This document shows positions 45,350 to 56,186 of a stretch of 64,000 nucleotides of DNA, in pieces. The translations under genes were made by a program, and so were the position numbers. Position 1 is the stretch's first letter; each line of letters begins with the position of its first letter. The notes below the pieces were generated by a model. The model worked only from the letters and a program-made list of their open reading frames with translations, was not told the origin of the DNA and did no database searches. Source of the DNA: Byssothecium circinans (taxonomy: Eukaryota; Ascomycota; Dothideomycetes; Pleosporales; Massarinaceae); the NCBI GenBank assembly GCA_010015675.1, contig ML977026.1:62001-126000 (forward strand), written 5' to 3'.

Positions 45350-47440
45350 TGTTGGGGTGTTTGGGTGGTGGTGCTGGGATTTGTTGGTGAGATTGCGTGT
45401 GGATTATTTTAGATGATATGGTGTTATTGTTTGAGGATTTTGGGCTTTTGGTAGGGGTTCGGGGGCAAGATGGATGGTTGGGGTGGACAAAGGCGCTGCT
45501 TTTGGTATCGTGTGGGTTGGGGGTTCCGCATGCGGATTTTTGGTATAAAGCGCTGTGTATTAGATTTCAGATATGAAACATAATAGTAGGTGCGGGAAAA
45601 AGATTTATTCGTAAAAAGTATTTGCGATGTTGAAAAGTGCGCTTGTTGATGCTGAAATGCAGGGGTTGTGAATCGCATCAATATAATATATTGGAAGCCT
45701 CGTTTTATCGCATAAAACCGAAGTTCAAAAATAATGGATCTCTAGCGTTTGATTTATTGGGCTGTCTAGAAATCGTGATTAGTTTTAAAAGGTCTAAGAG
45801 GCGTTTAAAGCATGCATGTAAAAGCATAAAATTACCATTACATCCAAATGATAAATTTTCGCTGTCGTGCTACCTAAACACTGACTCTTTATACCCGCAA
45901 AACGCATCCTAAACACCCAAAAACTACCGCTTCTAGGCATTAGAATAGGGAAAGATCCATTATATTGCCCTATATTTCCAAAACCAAATAACCCAACAGA
46001 TACAATATGCCCCCCTTCTCATTCACCCCCCAACTCTCAAAATCCCCAATCAGAACCTCCCCCCCAATCTCCTCCGTACCCTCCCCACCACCCCACCCAC
46101 CCCCCTCACGCCGACTAAACGCCACAACATCCATCTCCATGCCCTCAGCAATCGGACCCGTAGAGATATCCGCATCGCATCACAACTCCTACACACCTCT
46201 GCATCCATCGCCGAATCCCCCATCAACCCCCTCACGTCTTCCACAGGCAAAACAGCGCGATAGATGGATATCACCATGTACTTCGGCTCCACGCGCCGCG
46301 AGAAGCCGTCCATTCGATGCCGTTCACGGCCCACGACCACGGCGCGTTGTGCTCATCCCCCATCTATGAAATTTGACATTCCCCGTGTCGCTGGCTCGTT
46401 GTATATACCGACGACTTTCTCTCTTATATTATCGGATAGGATAGAATAAAACAACACCAACACCAACACCCCTCGGGATCAAGGGAGCCGTCACCTCAAG
46501 CAACTCCGTAGCCGAGTCCGCGTAACGTCCTCATTCACGGCTTACGTCATCACGTATTTTTCTCGAGGCGGGGGCCGGGGAGGTGGCGGCAGATTCGTAG
46601 AGGGTGAGAGGGAGAAACCCGCCAATTCGGGCGTCGATTATAGCGATGGCGATGGTGAAGTCGGAAGTCGGAAGGGAGAGGATGAGGGGATACCATTGCA
46701 GGGTGGAAGAGAGGCTCAATTTTAGTTTAGGTTAGGTTAGTCTATGGTCTTGAGTTTCTAGATATGAAAGCGTGTGAGAAACTTCGTCGAACTTGAGTCT
46801 GTGGGTACGACGAGTTCGGAGAAGCGACAGAACAGCGACGCGCTCAGAGCCTTCATAGAAAAAAAAAAAAGTCGTGTCGTGGAGTAGAAGGCGTCAAAAT
46901 AGCGCCCTTACTTCAATGCAATACCACTACAAAAGTGCCAGAGTCAGAGTTCGTGCTGCGTGTCAACAACTCCCTCTCTAGTTCCGATGCGAAACGCGTG
47001 CGTCTACGTTTGCACTCGCTATGCAAATAGGGGCAGCCTGTTTGGGTTGAAGAGTTCACATCGGGAGGTATACAGGCGTATGCTGGAGGAAGAGTGTTGT
47101 ACCGTGCCCATGCTATGCGGTCATTCTCGGCCCACGAAGCTATAATTAGAATAAATAAATGGAGCTACTACCTGGTTAACATTACTGAACGAAAAGGTAC
47201 AAAGACACCTCGCCCGAATCATGGCAGATAGTTTACGAAAGCATTGAAGACTTGTCGATCACTCAGTATACCCTAGGTGTAATCCTGTCCGTTCGTGCCG
47301 TACGGCTACGTAGGTACGCTGCGGTGCTGCGGTGAGTTGTTCGACCGTGCGAGCAGTAGGGTGCTTACGCAGCAAGGAACGCGGACAACGAAAGTCTGCA
47401 ACTGGTAGAAGTATTATGTATGAATTCATGTTTGACTTAA
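45350..47440. other. Intergenic with unresolved coding-like fragments
   Basis: On the minus strand 46730-46000, short protein-like pieces occur in different frames (QWYPLILSLPTSDFTIAIAI, MEMDVVAFSRREGGGWGG, EVLIGDFESWGVNEKGGI). I could not join them into a gene; they may be a small spliced or decayed gene. A 12-base A run lies near 46860. Confidence 0.35.
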
Positions 47441-49642
47441 CTAATGCGGACCAGGACACGGGGGGTGGCCAGGCGGCACCTGAGACACGCCCTCGCCGCC
47501 TAACAATCCGCCCAGGTCGCCCCAATTCCATTCCTGAATATTGTTGACTGTAAAGTCCATAAAGGACATCTGAGCGTTGCGATCGAATCGCGTCTTTGAG
47601 TACTGTGGCGCGCCGGCGAAGTCGTTTTCGGGGAAGTAGCGGCCGGGTGCATTATCCGAAAACATGCAGGCGCCACCGTTTGTAACCGCTGCAGCGAACT
47701 GGAAAGGCGTGGCGTTTGGGGTTGGCTGACCGATGTTTCGGGTTGGGGCTGGCTCTGGCTGTGGATCTACCTTGTTCGCTGACGGGCTGCTGTTCAATGA
47801 ATCGACCATCGAATGCAATTCTGGGACGATGGAGGCGAACTTGTCGATTGTGCCGGGCATGTGTGGGTTTCTGCGATGCCGTTGGGCTAGATCGGCGAGT
47901 TGTGATAGTAGGATGCGTGATTCGGAGACTTTGTTACTTCCTGACTTTGTGTTGGTGCAGACTAGATCCAGCACCAATATTGAGGCAGATGCTAGTGTGT
48001 AGAAAATGTCCCACCAAGTGATGGGGTCAAACTTTTGTATGCTCTCCAACTTGAGGAGGATGCGTGCCAAAGCTTTGCCAGACTCGGTACATGAATTGGC
48101 CATGCTGGTTAAAGCTGTGTTGGTGGAATCTGCGCCTTCTTTCGAAAGGGACGTTGCGCGGGCAAGCAATGCTGCTCGACACAAGACAATGACCGTGTAG
48201 TGGTACAGAGCGTGGAGGAGTAGTAACGGCCGATGAAAAGGCAGAGGTGAAATCTCCAAGGCGTCCATTCGTAGGTGTTGGGGAAGGCGTTGGTACCATC
48301 GCTCCAAGTCGCGCATGACTCCCGCTGCAGGCGAAAGTGGGCCGACATACGACTCCTCGCTCGCAGTTGATTTTGTGCTTTTTGGCGCACCGCAGGCTGA
48401 GGCCAGATGAACCACCACCTGGTTGAACCACGCATAGTAGTCATGGGGGGAGTAGTTTGCCGTTCCAATGATACGGTCATTCGGGCAGCCAACTTTGGAC
48501 CCAGCTTTGTTGATGGAGCTGGGACGGTCGTACGACGAGACTTGCATCTGCTCAAACGCGTACAGCGTCCACCACAACCGCTTGCGAAGCTCTCGGGCCA
48601 GGGGTGTCTGGGTCGTATTGACTTTGTCCTGGTGGAGACCAATCGCAAAGGCTATGCGGACGGCGGTGCCTGTCAGGTTCCAGCACGCGTCCCGATGGTT
48701 TGTATTGTGCAGATGAATTGCTGCAAGCATAAGCGCCTGGACTGCCACACCGCTGGAAGTAAAGATGACCACAGGAAGGAGAGTTTGCACTCGACGCCAC
48801 CATTCTTTTTCTTCCTGCTCTGGGAACGTGACGCGGACGACGCGACGAGCGAGTAGCAGCACGCAAAGGAAGCTACACAGCCAGGCCGGGTCGGCTTTGG
48901 TCCGCTCAGTTGCCCATCCCTCGTACTCTTCGCGGAAGGAAGCTTCGTGCAGCACGGGAAAGTCGGGATTGATGTGGTCGAAGTAGGCGCCAATTAGGGA
49001 GTCGTAGGTCGGCATTTCTGGCGTATCTACCTGCTCGCTGGCGGGAGAGCAACGGTCGATAGTCGAGGTCGTGTTGTTGTTTGTATTGCCATCTGCGTCT
49101 TCCACTTCAGCGGCGTTCTTGCCAAAGAGCACGAACTCGCGAAAGGTCCCTTGGCCGCACAGCGTGCGCAACTTGAGATGGAACGAAAAGGAGCTCGATG
49201 GGCCGATGTATTGTACCTGTCCTTGCTGGTCCGGCAGCAGGGACAGCGCTTCTTCTTCCTCTCCCTCTCCTCCGGTCCCACTGCCGCTTTTCGCATCGCT
49301 ATTGTCCCCGTTGTCGCCGGGTAGTGGGATTCCCAGTGAGATGCCCAACTGTCTCATCTCATCCAGATTGGACACGTCGGCTTCCGGAAGCACCCCCTTC
49401 ACCAGTGCCTCGAGCAGAGCCAGTCGTTGGCCCAGGCCTTCCACGCTGCCATAGAGTCTCTTCTTACGCGGTTGTGTAGTCAAGCATTCGATATTGTGAA
49501 GTGTGCAATACCGACACGACTCCTGGCCGGGCTCTTTTCGACACTTCTGCTTACGACTCTTGCACTTGTCGCAGCTTGTCTCGGTCCGCTTCCGTTTGTC
49601 GAGAGGAACGCGTCGGGACGCGCCTGTCGTATGCGTCATCAT
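47441..49642 (-). CDS. Zn2Cys6 (Gal4-type) transcription factor
   Basis: Single exon, 733 residues. The binuclear zinc cluster is at residues 24-53 with spacing C-X2-C-X6-C-X8-C-X2-C-X6-C (C24, C27, C34, C43, C46, C53), preceded by a basic KRKRTE segment and followed by a short linker and coiled coil (GLGQRLALLEALVKGVL). The fungal-specific middle homology domain (PF04082) spans about 215-480, with YFDHINPDFPVLHEASFREE, RIAFAIGLHQD and RKRLWWTLYAFEQMQVS. The C-terminus is low-complexity and ends in a Trp/Gly/Pro-rich stretch that may activate transcription. It is divergent from the amine oxidase gene at 50551, a frequent arrangement for a pathway-specific regulator, but this is only inference. 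Confidence 0.95.
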   Translation of the reverse strand: MMTHTTGASRRVPLDKRKRTETSCDKCKSRKQKCRKEPGQESCRYCTLHNIECLTTQPRKKRLYGSVEGLGQRLALLEALVKGVLPEADVSNLDEMRQLGISLGIPLPGDNGDNSDAKSGSGTGGEGEEEEALSLLPDQQGQVQYIGPSSSFSFHLKLRTLCGQGTFREFVLFGKNAAEVEDADGNTNNNTTSTIDRCSPASEQVDTPEMPTYDSLIGAYFDHINPDFPVLHEASFREEYEGWATERTKADPAWLCSFLCVLLLARRVVRVTFPEQEEKEWWRRVQTLLPVVIFTSSGVAVQALMLAAIHLHNTNHRDACWNLTGTAVRIAFAIGLHQDKVNTTQTPLARELRKRLWWTLYAFEQMQVSSYDRPSSINKAGSKVGCPNDRIIGTANYSPHDYYAWFNQVVVHLASACGAPKSTKSTASEESYVGPLSPAAGVMRDLERWYQRLPQHLRMDALEISPLPFHRPLLLLHALYHYTVIVLCRAALLARATSLSKEGADSTNTALTSMANSCTESGKALARILLKLESIQKFDPITWWDIFYTLASASILVLDLVCTNTKSGSNKVSESRILLSQLADLAQRHRRNPHMPGTIDKFASIVPELHSMVDSLNSSPSANKVDPQPEPAPTRNIGQPTPNATPFQFAAAVTNGGACMFSDNAPGRYFPENDFAGAPQYSKTRFDRNAQMSFMDFTVNNIQEWNWGDLGGLLGGEGVSQVPPGHPPCPGPH

Positions 49643-50550
49643 CGTGGAAACCGTCCAAGCTTTCTTCTCCCAGGGGCGGCGAGGCGGACACGGAGGACAT
49701 GACTGTCAGCCTTCACAACATGCTGGAGGTGCGCGCCAAAAGCTCCAAGGCGCACACGTTTGTGAAAGGGACTGGAGCGTTTGAGCACCACCCATCACTT
49801 CCGCGGGGCTTGTCTTCGCCAAGCTATGCGCGAGACCAGATTCCCAGATTACCGAGTCAGTGCCGATAAATTCTCCGCATGCGTTTTCGTCTCATATCTG
49901 ACATCTCTCATACGGTTCGTCCAAATGTCTGGTCCTCGACTCTTGACGACATGCCCTTCCTCTCATGAATACCATATGGTATACACCTTGGCAGAACTCC
50001 TATCGGCAACTCAACTCCACCATCGGAACCGCTCCCGAGCACTAAACTCTGAACGGCCTAGAGCGTCCCGTAGTATCCGACCGGAAAACCACAGCATCAC
50101 GTGACCTCACCAATCCTCACACCAACCGCGCCCTACGCCCCACAAACAACAAAGAACATGACCTATTATGAATGCAGTATTCCTCAAACAAGCCATGTCA
50201 ACCGGCTTTCTGCGGTCCAATTGCACCCTAACGGGGGGTCTGCAACGACTTGCATTAGCGTGCAATGGAAGACTTTACTAAAAAAGGAAATCAGCTCCCC
50301 GACAGAGCTATCGTCGCGATTTCCGGAGCTCTTCAAAATGGATTCGATTAACATCTCAAGTGCAGCCGTGTGAAGAACCCGGCAACGAGGCCGATGGAAG
50401 CCGCCTCTTGGAGCGGGGCTGGAAGGATTATATAAACGGACGAGCCGTTGAATGAATGGCTCGTAGCCAAATTCGTCCTCTCTCACTCTCACTGTCTATT
50501 CCCCGCGCTCCATTCCATCTTCGTCCTAGGGATCCTGGAAATCGACAAAC
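49643..50550. promoter_or_regulatory. Divergent promoter region between the Zn2Cys6 gene and the amine oxidase gene
   Basis: About 900 bp. Contains a palindromic TCACGTGA at 50097-50104 and TATATAA at 50429-50435, 116 bp before the amine oxidase start codon. No clear CGG-N-CCG pair for the neighbouring regulator was identified. Confidence 0.45.
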
Positions 50551-52033
50551 ATGGCGCCATCCTACCTCATCGTCGGCGCAGGCGTCTTCGGCGTCTCCAC
50601 CGCCTACACCCTGATTAGAAAATACCCCCACGCCTCCATAACGCTCATCGACCGCGACGCCTTCGACGCCTCCTCCCGCGTCGCCGCCTCCTGGGACTGG
50701 AACAAGGTCATCCGCGCCGACTACGACGACGTCATCTACTGCAGGCTCGCGCTCGAAGCGCAGGACATTTTCAAGTCGGATCCGCTGTACAAGCCATTCT
50801 TCCACGAAACGGGCCTCTATTGGGTCTGTCGGAGCGACTATGCGGGGCAGGTGTTGGAGAATTATCGGGCGTTGGGACGGAAGGCGGATCTGCGGGCTGT
50901 GGGTGTGGAGGAGGCGAGGAAGTTGTATGGGGGGTTGTTTGAGGATGCGGATTATAGGGGTGTGAAGGACGTGTTGGTTAATCGGACGAGTGGGTGGGCG
51001 AATGCGGGGGATGCATTGGTGGCGGTGACGAGGAAATGTGTTGAGTTGGGGGTGAGGTATGTGGTTGCAGATATCGAATCGCTACAGTTCGACAAGAGTG
51101 GTGCGTGTACGGGTGTTAAAACGGCAAAGGGCGATGTCCACTCCGCTGATAAGGTTATCTTGTCGACGGGAGCGTACACAGCGAGACTACTTGAGCAGGC
51201 GGCGATGGCAAGCGGGAAGCCGAATATCAGTGCAGGAGGCAGAATCATCGCTGGAGGAATCACCACTGGCATGACCACTCTAGACGAAGAGAGTTTTGGC
51301 AGGTTCAAGGAGATGCCAGTCGCTATTCAGGCTCCTACTACTCCAATGGGTACATCTCCCCATCCACCTCCCCTCCCCCTTCCAAAATCACAATCACTAA
51401 CACATCCCACACAGGCGCCTTCATCGGCAGTCTTCCACCCACGCGCGACCGCGAACTCAAATGGTGGGGCCAAAAGATCTTCAAAAACACCCAAAACATA
51501 CTCGGAAAGCAAATCTCCGCTCCACCTGCCAAGCCAGACTACGATCAGTGGAATGTATCAAGGCAGTTGAAGCAGGATATCGACTATGCCAATAATGTCT
51601 TCTACGGCAAGAACGGCGCGAATTGGAAAATGGAGAAACACAGGATTTGCTGGTGCGTATCCTCTTCCACTTCATCTCACTTCTACCTTTCTTCCCCTTC
51701 AGCTTCAGCCCTCCCTCCCTACTAAAGACCCAAAACCTAAACATATCATTAACACCTGGTGCTTACAGGGACGCTTTCACCACTTCCTCCGACTTCATCA
51801 TCTCCCCGCACTCGGGCGCAAAGGGCCTCTACGTCGCAACCTGCGGCTCCTTCCACGGCTACAAGTTCCTCCCCGTGCTCGGGAAATACATCGTGCAGAT
51901 GCTAGAGGGCGAGCTGGAACCCGAGTTGCAGGCGAAGTGGGCCTGGGATCGTGAGAGGCCGGGTCCGGAAGGGAACGCGGAGTTTCCGCGGTGGGAGATG
52001 AGGGATTTGATTGATGAACGGGCAAGGTTGTAG
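50551..52033 (+). CDS. FAD-dependent amine oxidase (sarcosine / fructosyl-amino-acid oxidase group)
   Basis: DAO-fold flavoenzyme that oxidises secondary amines such as sarcosine, pipecolate or glycated amino acids, with release of H2O2. Exons 50551-51349, 51415-51652 and 51769-52033 give 433 residues. The Rossmann motif is at 7-13 (VGAGVFG), followed by TLIDRDAFDASSRVAAS, which binds the ADP part. Mid-region VILSTGAYT is the second flavin segment. Cys in HRICWDAF aligns with the Cys that binds FAD covalently in this family, and GSFHGYKFLPVLG is the C-terminal flavin contact. In the preceding position VATCGS has Cys where relatives mostly have Gly. No clear PTS1 (ends ERARL; ARL-like ends are sometimes peroxisomal). 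The substrate is not certain. Confidence 0.88.
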
Positions 52034-53029
52034 ACGGGGCGGGTATGGGGGTAGATAGCGAGATGATAAGTACTCAAGAGTTTTCAACCTTGAATGGTGG
52101 ATATGGAGCGGATAGACTAATGGGACTGGAAAGAAAAGCACTAATCAAGAGTCGAGTGTCGAATCATACATCGCTTATCATAAAATATTCCACAAGTCGT
52201 GCAGCACCACCGCTCCAGTCCTCTCTTTCCGCGCATGTGGCCTGTCTCTCCCTGACCGAACTCCACTCCCGCCCACCAGCACGAAAAACCAGTCTTCCCA
52301 AATACATAGGCACACTCATTTGATCCTTTGCAAATAGTAAAGGTTTCTCTCCCATACATACATGTAGTTTCATAGCATTGAAAATCGATACATCAAACAT
52401 GATACGAGTGTCACCTAAGCGCTCTGTAGAGTCAGGTCAGCACATATCCGCAGGGAAGAAAAATCGATGACAGTGCTAGTGCCTTGGAAGGCCTTTCAAG
52501 GTCGGTGCGTATAGAGAGTAATCTCATGGGCGCGGAGAGTTATCGTGCTCTCTAGCTCAAACTCCTTCCTCTTTCTACATGCCACATGTCAAGTCCACCA
52601 CCGCAATATCCCTTTCCATCATCTACAGAGTACCTGCTGCCGATATCATGCAAAATTTGTTAGGAGAAAGAGTGCGGAATCGGAATCGCCTCACGTGCTC
52701 CAGGATTTGGTCTGCGCGGGGTGTACTTACTGTACTGTACTGGACAGCACCTGTTTCCCCCCCCCCCCCCCCCAAAACCCGACGTGAGTGAACCTTGTCG
52801 TTCAACGTGCTCGGGAGTCGAGATGCAGCTACGCCTGACGTGGGAATCCCGTGGTCGCAGCTCACCGGTCAGCACGGCAATTTTGGATTTATATAAGGGT
52901 GTTTTGGAGAAAGTGTCTGGATATCAAGATCGATTACACGACTTCCCATCAACCACCAGAGGGAAGAATCACAAACGCATCAAAGCTCTATACTCCAGCC
53001 TTCCAACAGCTGAAAAGAACGGAGAAAAC
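52034..53029. other. Intergenic, with old promoter of the dead GMC gene
   Basis: TATATAA at 52890-52896 and a 17-base C run at 52757-52773; no intact gene. Confidence 0.5.
52757..52773 (+). repeat. Poly-C tract (17 C)
   Basis: Uninterrupted C run followed by AAAA; length probably unreliable in the assembly. Confidence 0.9.
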
Positions 53030-54250
53030 GAACGCCTTCATCATCGTAGGAGGGTGTAATCGCTCACCACCCTATCCACTCATCCACTAACTCCACCCCC
53101 TAGCCGGCACAGCAAACACAGACACCCCCACCGCCCATCTCCCCGCCACCGACCGCTCCAGCGTCGCCATCATGCCCCACTCGTCACTGAACCGGCACTA
53201 CAAAACGGGCCCTCAGCCGCCGCTCAACGGGCGAGAAACCGATTGCGCAAGAGGGAGAGGACGAGGACTAGACGACAGCACTACGATTAATCTCTGCGGG
53301 ATGGACGGCAGGTCCCAGGGATGAATGACTACGACGAGTGGAAGTGATGTTGTCGGGGATACTATACGGAGGGCGGGTTTCGATATCGATGGGAGAATGT
53401 GCAAAGAAAAGAAAAGAGTGCTTTGGAAGATCGAGAAACTCCAGGCACGTGGCAGATTCCCGATGAGCGGTTTAAGTGGCGTACTGGGTAGGTGTAGCTG
53501 AAGGCGCGCATACCATGGTAGTACGATGGGGAATTTGAATCTACCATGGTAAGCTACGGGCGAAGAACGGGTTCCGGAAGTCGGTGACGTGGTCATGGCA
53601 ACCTAGTAGAGCGGGCACTGGATTAATCCGGATGCGAATGATGGGGATCTGATCGGGATGGGTGCGGGGTGTTGTGTTTAATGCGAAGGGTGTGAGGGTT
53701 GCGTCTGCGAGTGCGGATTTGGCGGATCCCGCTGGTGAGTCTGGATATTGTTACTGAGGCGTAGATCGCGAGGGTGCTTTTTTGGCGAAGAGAAGAGGGT
53801 TATTGGCGTTGAGACGATTGATAAGCGGGTTTTGCAAGGCGAGGAAGAAGATTGTTGTTCGCGCGGGTGCATTGAATAGTACTCATGCTGTCTGGCATTG
53901 GGCCGAAGGAGGAGTTGCATAAACATGGGATACTTGTGGTGCTGGACGCGCCGATAGTGGGCAGGAATTTACAGGATCATTGCTTTGTGGGGGTTAGTAT
54001 GGTCTTGCGTGAGGAGGAGGGTGAAGAGGATGATGTACAGTACAGTCTGGACCGATGATTCAGATTCCTTCGCCAATGGGTTGCTTTAAACCGGATACTG
54101 TCACGTCATCGGCTGAGTTTGAGGAACTACCGGAGAGAGTGAAAAGATATATACGAAAGCCAACGGTGCCTGCTATGGAGTTCATTTCTGTATGTTCCGT
54201 TTCCACAGACTTGAAAAGAAGAAGAAACACAGTGCAAGGACAGCCACCTA
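53030..54250 (+). pseudogene. GMC oxidoreductase relic, N-terminal and middle part
   Basis: Flavoenzyme of the glucose-methanol-choline family, now dead. NAFIIVGG at 53030-53053 is the start of the Rossmann nucleotide-binding segment; no ATG precedes it after the old TATA box. Later pieces in changing frames are DYDEW (53330), [16 protein letters not shown] (53845) and, after a frameshift, [15 protein letters not shown]...[19 protein letters not shown] (53885-53998), which is the GMC signature-2 region. PTVPAMEF (54160) is near the break. Several frameshifts and stops show long loss of function. The fold-back repeats at 54351-55322 separate it from its C-terminal part. Confidence 0.75.
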
Positions 54251-54350
54251 ACTAACAAAAACAGCACACATCCAGCAATCGCAAATTCCCCCTCCCCACT
54301 GCCGCTGAATCCGGAATAACACACTCCTCAAGCTGCCAACTCCTAAACCG

Positions 54351-54935
54351 ATCCACACCCTCGCATACTCTTATCACGCCTTCCCCTTTCAATGACTTCA
54401 GCCATTATTATCCCCTATCCTTAGCTAAGCTGCTTTACAAACGTCCGTCCTGTTCCTCTAGTAGCTGAAGAAGAAGTCAAGGAGTTTAGTAGAAGCTTTA
54501 CAACATATTCCGCGAACCTAGCTACAACGTCAAGCTGCTCAGGTGGATGGACCTAGTGATCTCACAGTTTCCCGAAGCTACACCTGAGGAGACTGCTTAC
54601 AATTCGACAAAAGCAGTCTCCTCAGGTGAATCGATCGACAAAAGCAGTCTCACAATTCGACAAAGCAGTCTCCTCAGGTGAAACTATTTGGCAGATCAGC
54701 GACGCGTTATACGGTAGCAGTGAGGGTCCTTACCTTTGGGAAACTGTGAGATCACTAGGTCCATTCACCTAAGCAGGTTGACGTTGTAGATACATTTGCG
54801 GGATATATTATAAAGCTTCCGCTGAAACCCCTTAATTTCCTCTTTAGTTGCTGGAGGAACACTGTTGGACGGACGTTCTCAAAGCAGCTTAGCTAAAAAG
54901 GGGAAGCCATGATAAGAGAATGCGAGGGTGTGGAT
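54351..54935. repeat. Fold-back element 1 with about 200 bp inverted arms
   Basis: The arms 54351-54573 and 54738-54935 are reverse complements at roughly 85% by eye; the left has about 28 extra bases near 54391-54420. Both outer ends read ATCCACACCCTCGCAT. The 160 bp centre holds nested palindromes (CACCTGAGGAGACTGCTT and its reverse complement) and repeated AAGCAGTCTCCTCAGGTG units. Confidence 0.8.
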
Positions 54936-54950
54936 GAAGAAGGAAGAAGC

Positions 54951-55322
54951 AAGATGGGTGAGAAGCTCGAATTTATACGGTGCGACCTTAACCGAGCATG
55001 TGACTAAAGCACAGGCCTAGAGAATTCAACCCCCTGGAGTTGCGGTCATCGCGAGTTGGATGGAGGGCCAGGAAGGCCATAAGGGCCAAGTCTGTAGCGG
55101 TTATTGCTAATATCTAGCTTCACATGGGTGAATTCTCTAGGCCTGTGCTTTTCACATGCTCGCTTAGTTACCATGGTAAGGTCGCACCGTATAAATTCGA
55201 GCCTTACTGTTTCTCTCACCCATCTTCAACCCCCTGTGAAGCTAGATATTAGTAATAATCACTACAAACTTGGCCCTCATGGCCCTCTATCTAACTCGCG
55301 ATGGCCGCAACTCCAGCAACTC
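54951..55322. repeat. Interleaved inverted repeats A-B-A'-B'
   Basis: A (54951-55028) is the reverse complement of A' (55130-55226); B (55027-55123) is the reverse complement of B' (55227-55322). The copies alternate instead of nesting. A' carries a TACCATGGTA insertion (55169-55178) that A lacks. Confidence 0.75.
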
Positions 55323-55740
55323 CTAAGCCCCCAATTCCACGGCACCCTCACCCTCCTCATTGACCCCAAACTCCTCACCCAACCCTTCGGTCAGCGCGTC
55401 ATGATTGCCGGCTTCCGAGCAGTCCTCCGCATCCACTCCGCCCCCATCTACGCCTCCCCGCTGAAATTCCTCGGCGTCGGGCCCGACGACTCGAACGAAA
55501 GAAGATGGGAGTTTGTGAAGAATAAGGTGGTGAGTTCGTGGCATATGAGCGGGACGGCGCGGATGGGGAAAGGGGGGGGAGACAGTTGTTGACAAGTCGT
55601 TTAGGGTTTTTAGGGCGGGCGGGTTGAGGGTGGTGGATTTCGCTGTCCATTTGTGGTTAATGCGCATACGAGCGGAGATGGTGGCGGGGGTGTGGGGGCT
55701 TGGTGAGATTGATGGTCCCAGGGATGGAACGGATGGGGAG
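55323..55740 (+). pseudogene. GMC oxidoreductase relic, C-terminal part
   Basis: Frame 55330-55592 holds SPLKFLGVGPDDSNERRWEF and VVSSWHMSGTARMGKGG, the GMC C-terminal domain with the catalytic His of the HMSGT motif. A frameshift at the G run near 55570 leads to VDKSFRVFRAGGLRVVDFAV in the next frame. It is the natural continuation of the relic ending at 54250, so the repeats inserted into this gene or replaced its middle. Confidence 0.75.
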
Positions 55741-56186
55741 GAGGCTGCGGGCTTTTGGGGAAGATGATGTGGGGAATTGAAGGGGTTGAAAACCGAGAGT
55801 TTTGTACGAGAGTTTTGTATTCCAAATCGAGCGCTGAATGCACCTCGAATCTTTTCCCCTCACACAGCTCCTCCTTAGACTCCTCCTTCTCCTCTACAAC
55901 CTCTTCGAGACCAGCATTCCCCAACCGCCTTACCACCTTTCCATCCAGATCTTCCGCCCCATTCAGAACGCCAAAGAATTAATACATCTAGAGAGACAGG
56001 AGTGGTAGGCGAGAATAAAAGAGAACTTCATCAGATATGTAACGCATCGCTCATTCTCTTCCAAAGGAATCGCAAAAACTAAATACCCACACCTACACCA
56101 TGACCCCTTCCCTACTAATCGAAACACTCTCCCTCAAAGAACGCCAAAATTCTATAACACTTCTTCAACTCGTCCAACCCAAAACC
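55741..56186. other. Intergenic, nothing recognised
   Basis: Spacer between the GMC relic and the 3' end of the FAD monooxygenase gene. Confidence 0.5.
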
